DNA of 64,000 nucleotides from Planctomycetota bacterium (GTDB lineage: Bacteria > Planctomycetota > Phycisphaerae > Phycisphaerales > UBA1924). Location: the NCBI GenBank assembly GCA_017303555.1, contig JAFLCN010000012.1:62001-126000 (forward strand). Direction: 5' to 3'. A model generated the notes under the pieces. It saw only the letters and a list, made by a program, of their open reading frames with translations, was not told where the DNA came from and ran no database searches. The position numbers and the translations under genes are program-made. The first letter of the stretch is position 1. Each line of letters opens with the position of its first letter. Positions 61,468-64,000 of the stretch are shown one piece after another.

Positions 61468-62547
61468 TCACGAGTGTGTTTGCTGGAGTTTCACGCGCGT
61501 GCCGTCCGGCAGAACGCGCACAGGGTCGGCAGAAGGCCGACCCGTCGTCTGGTTGATTTCGAGCCTTGTCGTCCGTACGAGACGCATGCTCTTGAGGTTC
61601 TCATCCCCCGGGTTGATCAGCTTGCGCGTCAGCCAGCGGGCCGCTTCAAAGCCCAGCATCTCCGCATCCTGCACCACCGAAGTACACGCCGGGAACGTGT
61701 GCTTCCGCACGTCGCTGTCATCAAAGCCCACGATCGACAGGTCTTGTGGAACGCGCACACCAAGTTCCAGGCACCGACGCAAGGCGCCCACCGTCGCGAG
61801 CGGATCGGTGAAGAAAACCGCAGTGGGGGGCAGGGGCATCGCCATCAACCGCGTGATCAACCCCGCGCCGCCCTCGGTGCTCGCCACGATCTCGTTCTCG
61901 AGCGCCGGATCGAGCGCGATGCCATTGTCGCGCAGCGCGTCCTCGTACCCGTTCCGGCGGTCCATGTGGTCGGTGTCGCGCACGCTGTGCACGCCCAGCG
62001 CGATCCGCCGGTGGCCGAGATCAATCAGGTGCTGGATCGCGCGCCGCGAATCCGCCCGCGACTCGCAGCAGACAAAGTTCACGTTCGGATGATCCGGGAA
62101 TCGATCCGCGATGACCACGCACGGCAAACCCGCTTCCGCCAGCTCCGCCGCGATCAGGCGCGAATCCTCGAAAACCCGCAGAATCGTGCCGCCGATCGTC
62201 TTGCGCTCCAGCACCCGCGCATACCCCTCGCCGGGCACCGCATCGCGCTGCAGCGCGACCATGCGCAGGTCAAACCGATGCTCGTTCAGCCCGCGCAGAA
62301 TCCCCGCCTGCATCGCCGCATCGAATCCGCCGTAATCCGCACGAACCAGTTCGCCCGTATACGCCAGCGCGATCACATTCGTCTGCGTCGAACGCGCCGC
62401 GAACACTTTCGGGTATCCGACGCTCTCGGCCGCCTCGATCACGCGCCGACGCGTGTTCGGATCCACATTTGGGTGGTTGTTCAGGGCGCGCGAAACGGTC
62501 GCGACCGAAACCCCTGCTCTGCTCGCGATTCGCCTGACTGAAGGCAT
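61468..62547 (-). CDS. LacI-family transcriptional regulator
   Basis: A 359-residue repressor. The N-terminal HTH is [22 protein letters not shown] with the hinge helix region GYPKVFAA. The rest is a periplasmic-binding-protein-like sensor domain ([35 protein letters not shown]). GGGAGGG lies 5 bases before ATG 62547, which decides the start. It likely controls the downstream pseudopilin-to-GH16 genes in answer to a sugar, with palindromic sites 30-140 bases upstream of its own start. Confidence 0.94.
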   Translation of the reverse strand: MPSVRRIASRAGVSVATVSRALNNHPNVDPNTRRRVIEAAESVGYPKVFAARSTQTNVIALAYTGELVRADYGGFDAAMQAGILRGLNEHRFDLRMVALQRDAVPGEGYARVLERKTIGGTILRVFEDSRLIAAELAEAGLPCVVIADRFPDHPNVNFVCCESRADSRRAIQHLIDLGHRRIALGVHSVRDTDHMDRRNGYEDALRDNGIALDPALENEIVASTEGGAGLITRLMAMPLPPTAVFFTDPLATVGALRRCLELGVRVPQDLSIVGFDDSDVRKHTFPACTSVVQDAEMLGFEAARWLTRKLINPGDENLKSMRLVRTTRLEINQTTGRPSADPVRVLPDGTRVKLQQTHS

Positions 62548-62580
62548 GAACCCTCCCGAGTGGGACCGCATGTAACGTCG

Positions 62581-62593
62581 TGAAACAGTTTCA
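62581..62593. promoter_or_regulatory. Putative LacI-family operator TGAAACAGTTTCA
   Basis: A perfect palindrome, TGAAAC-A-GTTTCA, 34 bases upstream of the LacI ATG, with a further TGAAAC half-site at 62601-62606. LacI-family operators are palindromes of this size, often autoregulatory. Confidence 0.6.
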
Positions 62594-62677
62594 AGTTACT
62601 TGAAACATTCCACCCCGTCAACCCCTTCACTGGCTTGTGGACAAGTTTTTTTTCATCTCCACCGCCCTGCTGCATAA

Positions 62678-62691
62678 TGAAAACGGTTTCA
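62678..62691. promoter_or_regulatory. Second putative operator TGAAAACGGTTTCA
   Basis: TGAAAACGGTTTCA is a nearly perfect palindrome (TGAAA/TTTCA arms) related to the site at 62581. It lies in the divergent spacer between the LacI gene and the plus-strand hypothetical gene. A partial GTTGAAACC follows at 62724-62732. Confidence 0.5.
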
Positions 62692-62775
62692 GTCCAAACG
62701 CACTCTGTGAGCCATCCGCAAGTCGTTGAAACCGCATGGCTTTCCAAAGAATCCGCGAATATCCAAACAAAACCC

Positions 62776-62803
62776 TTGCAGTCTTGAATTTGTTCGGTAT
62801 CAT
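62776..62803 (+). promoter_or_regulatory. Promoter TTGCAG-N16-TATCAT with leaderless start
   Basis: TTGCAG (62776-62781) and TATCAT (62798-62803) are spaced 16 bases apart, a good sigma-70-type promoter. The ATG at 62810 is 6 bases after the -10 box, so the mRNA would start at or very near the start codon. Confidence 0.6.
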
Positions 62804-62809
62804 CCCCGC

Positions 62810-63634
62810 ATGGCATTCCAAGCACGTCTGCTCGCCGCTCTTTCCGATCCCAGCCTCTCCCTCCGCGAAGTCGCAGATCGGCTCTGCGTCCCCTTGGACC
62901 AGCTCGCGCTCGTCCTGGCCCGTCCCGACCTCGCCCACGAGATTGATTCGCTCCAGGAGCTCTCCGCCGTGCGGGTCAGGCTCACCGCCTCATCTCTCCT
63001 CCCGAATGCTGCCCACGCGATTCAGCGCGTTCTCGCCGACTTTCAATCCGGCGCATCCGATTGCTCCCGCGAGACCGCCCTGCGTGCGGTTCGCATCCTG
63101 CTCCGACTCGCCAATTTCGCTCCGGGGCCCGTCCAGTCGCGCCCGCCCAGCTTCAAACCACTTCGAAGCCCGTCGCAGTCGCCCGATTCTGGCCGATCGC
63201 AGGATGCTCAACAGCATCAAGCCCAAGCCGCATCAAAGCACACCTCCGTTCTCGCCAACCCGTCCCCTTCCGAACCCCGCGAGAAAGGACCTATCCCGGC
63301 CACGGAGCAGACGTGCGCCCAGCCGGCAACCCAGCCCGCGCCCGCCAACTCGCAACCAAAGCATGAAACCACAGACTCCGAGAGCGATGGCGATGAACAG
63401 ACGCTTTCACCGCTCGAAGCGATCGAGCGGGCGGCCAAGCTCATCCGCGACGGCGCATTCACCGACGATCAACTCGGCGAGCTCTTTCGGATCGCCGCGG
63501 CAGAGTCCGGCGAAGATCCCGACGCCGCGGGCTTTGATTTCGCCAGCGCACGCGACCTTGCGGCACAACTCGAATCCGTCGCCGATGTCTTGCGAGACCC
63601 ACAAGCCGCGCAGTTCGCCGGCGCGCCTCCCTGA
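62810..63634 (+). CDS. Hypothetical protein with HTH-like N-terminus
   Basis: A 274-residue protein of no known family. Residues 1-90 are helical (SLSLREVADRLCVPLDQLALVLARPDLAHEI looks like an HTH), residues about 115-190 are a disordered Ser/Pro/Gln linker, and the C-terminal part (about 190-265) has a helical domain with LSPLEAIERAAKLIRDGAFTDDQLGELFRIAA. A regulatory protein is plausible. ATG 62810 fits a promoter box 6 bases upstream; an earlier frame would begin at 62726 in the promoter itself. Confidence 0.72.
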   Translation: MAFQARLLAALSDPSLSLREVADRLCVPLDQLALVLARPDLAHEIDSLQELSAVRVRLTASSLLPNAAHAIQRVLADFQSGASDCSRETALRAVRILLRLANFAPGPVQSRPPSFKPLRSPSQSPDSGRSQDAQQHQAQAASKHTSVLANPSPSEPREKGPIPATEQTCAQPATQPAPANSQPKHETTDSESDGDEQTLSPLEAIERAAKLIRDGAFTDDQLGELFRIAAAESGEDPDAAGFDFASARDLAAQLESVADVLRDPQAAQFAGAPP

Positions 63635-63798
63635 TGCGCAAGTCCGGCGGCATCCGTCACCGGTCCGTCATCTCCAATCACCGACCTCCGCGCCACGACG
63701 CGGGCGCACCAACCCCGCCCGATCAACCCGCAAGCCGCCGCATCCCTGTGCGGCAGGCCGCTTTCGCCCGCGCCCCTTTGCGTAAACTTGCAACGCGT

Positions 63799-63872
<74 letters not shown>

Positions 63873-63876
63873 TTTC

Positions 63877-64000
63877 TTATTCGCAAAGCAGCGCGTTGTA
63901 CGCGGGCACAAAGAGCTGGAAATCCGCGTCATCGACGAATTGGTCGTTGTTCAGATCCGCGGGGCAACCCGGCGGCATGGCAGCATCGGCGCAGTCAAGC
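63877..64000 (-). CDS. C-terminus of a GC-type dockerin-bearing protein (cut by window edge)
   Basis: Only the last ~41 codons are in the window, ending at a TAA (63877-63879). They read CPADLNNDQFVDDADFQLFVPAYNALLC, the same dockerin-like repeat as at 53024 and 59280, with the preceding DCADAAMPPG linker. The gene is convergent with the tRNA, whose last base is 4 bases away. The rest lies beyond the right edge. Confidence 0.85.
   Translation of the reverse strand, partial: LDCADAAMPPGCPADLNNDQFVDDADFQLFVPAYNALLCE

Overview
The window is about 65-70% GC and reads as chromosomal DNA of a planctomycete, most likely of the Phycisphaerales lineage. Supporting signs are three proteins ending in the acidic dockerin-like repeat (core VDDADFVIFAGAYN) of the 'GC-type dockerin' kind, a PEP-CTERM-like protein, two pseudopilin-like proteins with the late H-X9/10-DG motif, and a membrane protein with an N-terminal CxxC...CPECG zinc ribbon. 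This assignment is inferred from protein style, not from a marker-gene tree. The window holds 58 protein genes (two cut by the window edges), one tRNA, and no IS, prophage or CRISPR.

Layout. 1-714: edge-truncated Mg-chelatase-like AAA+ ATPase. 894-3633: transsulfuration pair, cystathionine beta-synthase and a cystathionine gamma-lyase-type enzyme. 3702-14998: mixed genes: DUF4139 protein, FAD/Fe-S dehydrogenase, CDGSH protein, zinc-ribbon membrane protein, HExxH protein, SppA, aldo/keto reductase, PEP-CTERM protein. 15250-16639: pyrH-frr on the minus strand. 16934-27111: a 10-kb co-directional operon of eight genes, mostly overlapping by a few bases. It encodes a membrane-anchored vWA protein, an ExbB/TolQ-type channel, two ExbD/TolR-type proteins, and four large or secreted proteins of unknown function. 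This is the most novel-looking unit. 27165-32139: tRNA-binding protein, two ECF sigma systems and a hybrid membrane protein. 32286-33083: rpmI-rplT. 33198-37621: M50 protease, then a minus-strand MCE/Mla-type lipid transport operon. 37744-42311: phosphoglycerate-mutase-like enzyme, BtpA family, M48 protease. 42244-49011: arginine or ornithine catabolism by a modified succinyltransferase (AST) route. 49093-51691: small membrane protein, TilS, CyoE/CtaB. 51784-62547: secreted endonuclease/exonuclease/phosphatase-fold protein, then a beta-glucan (laminarin-like) use locus: GH16, GH1, two ABC permeases, binding protein, dockerin-bearing protein, pseudopilin, LacI regulator. 62810-64000: hypothetical protein, tRNA-Arg(CCT), and the end of another dockerin-bearing protein.

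How the genes may work together. In the vWA/ExbBD operon, the first protein has a single N-terminal membrane helix with an S-x3-H pattern like that of TonB/TolA. It could be the energised partner of the ExbB-ExbD-ExbD channel, with a periplasmic vWA domain in place of the usual Pro-rich arm. In the AST region, an AstA-like succinyltransferase, a class III aminotransferase and an AstD-like dehydrogenase sit with an M20 hydrolase and an arginase/agmatinase-family enzyme. AstB and AstE of the classical pathway are not present. In the glucan locus, the secreted GH16, the importer and the intracellular GH1 form a logical depolymerise-import-hydrolyse chain, with palindromic TGAAAC/GTTTCA sites next to the LacI gene.

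Seven genes have a TANNNT box 5-7 bases before the start codon and no evident Shine-Dalgarno sequence, suggesting frequent leaderless transcripts. Four hairpin terminators and several intergenic inverted-repeat families are also visible.
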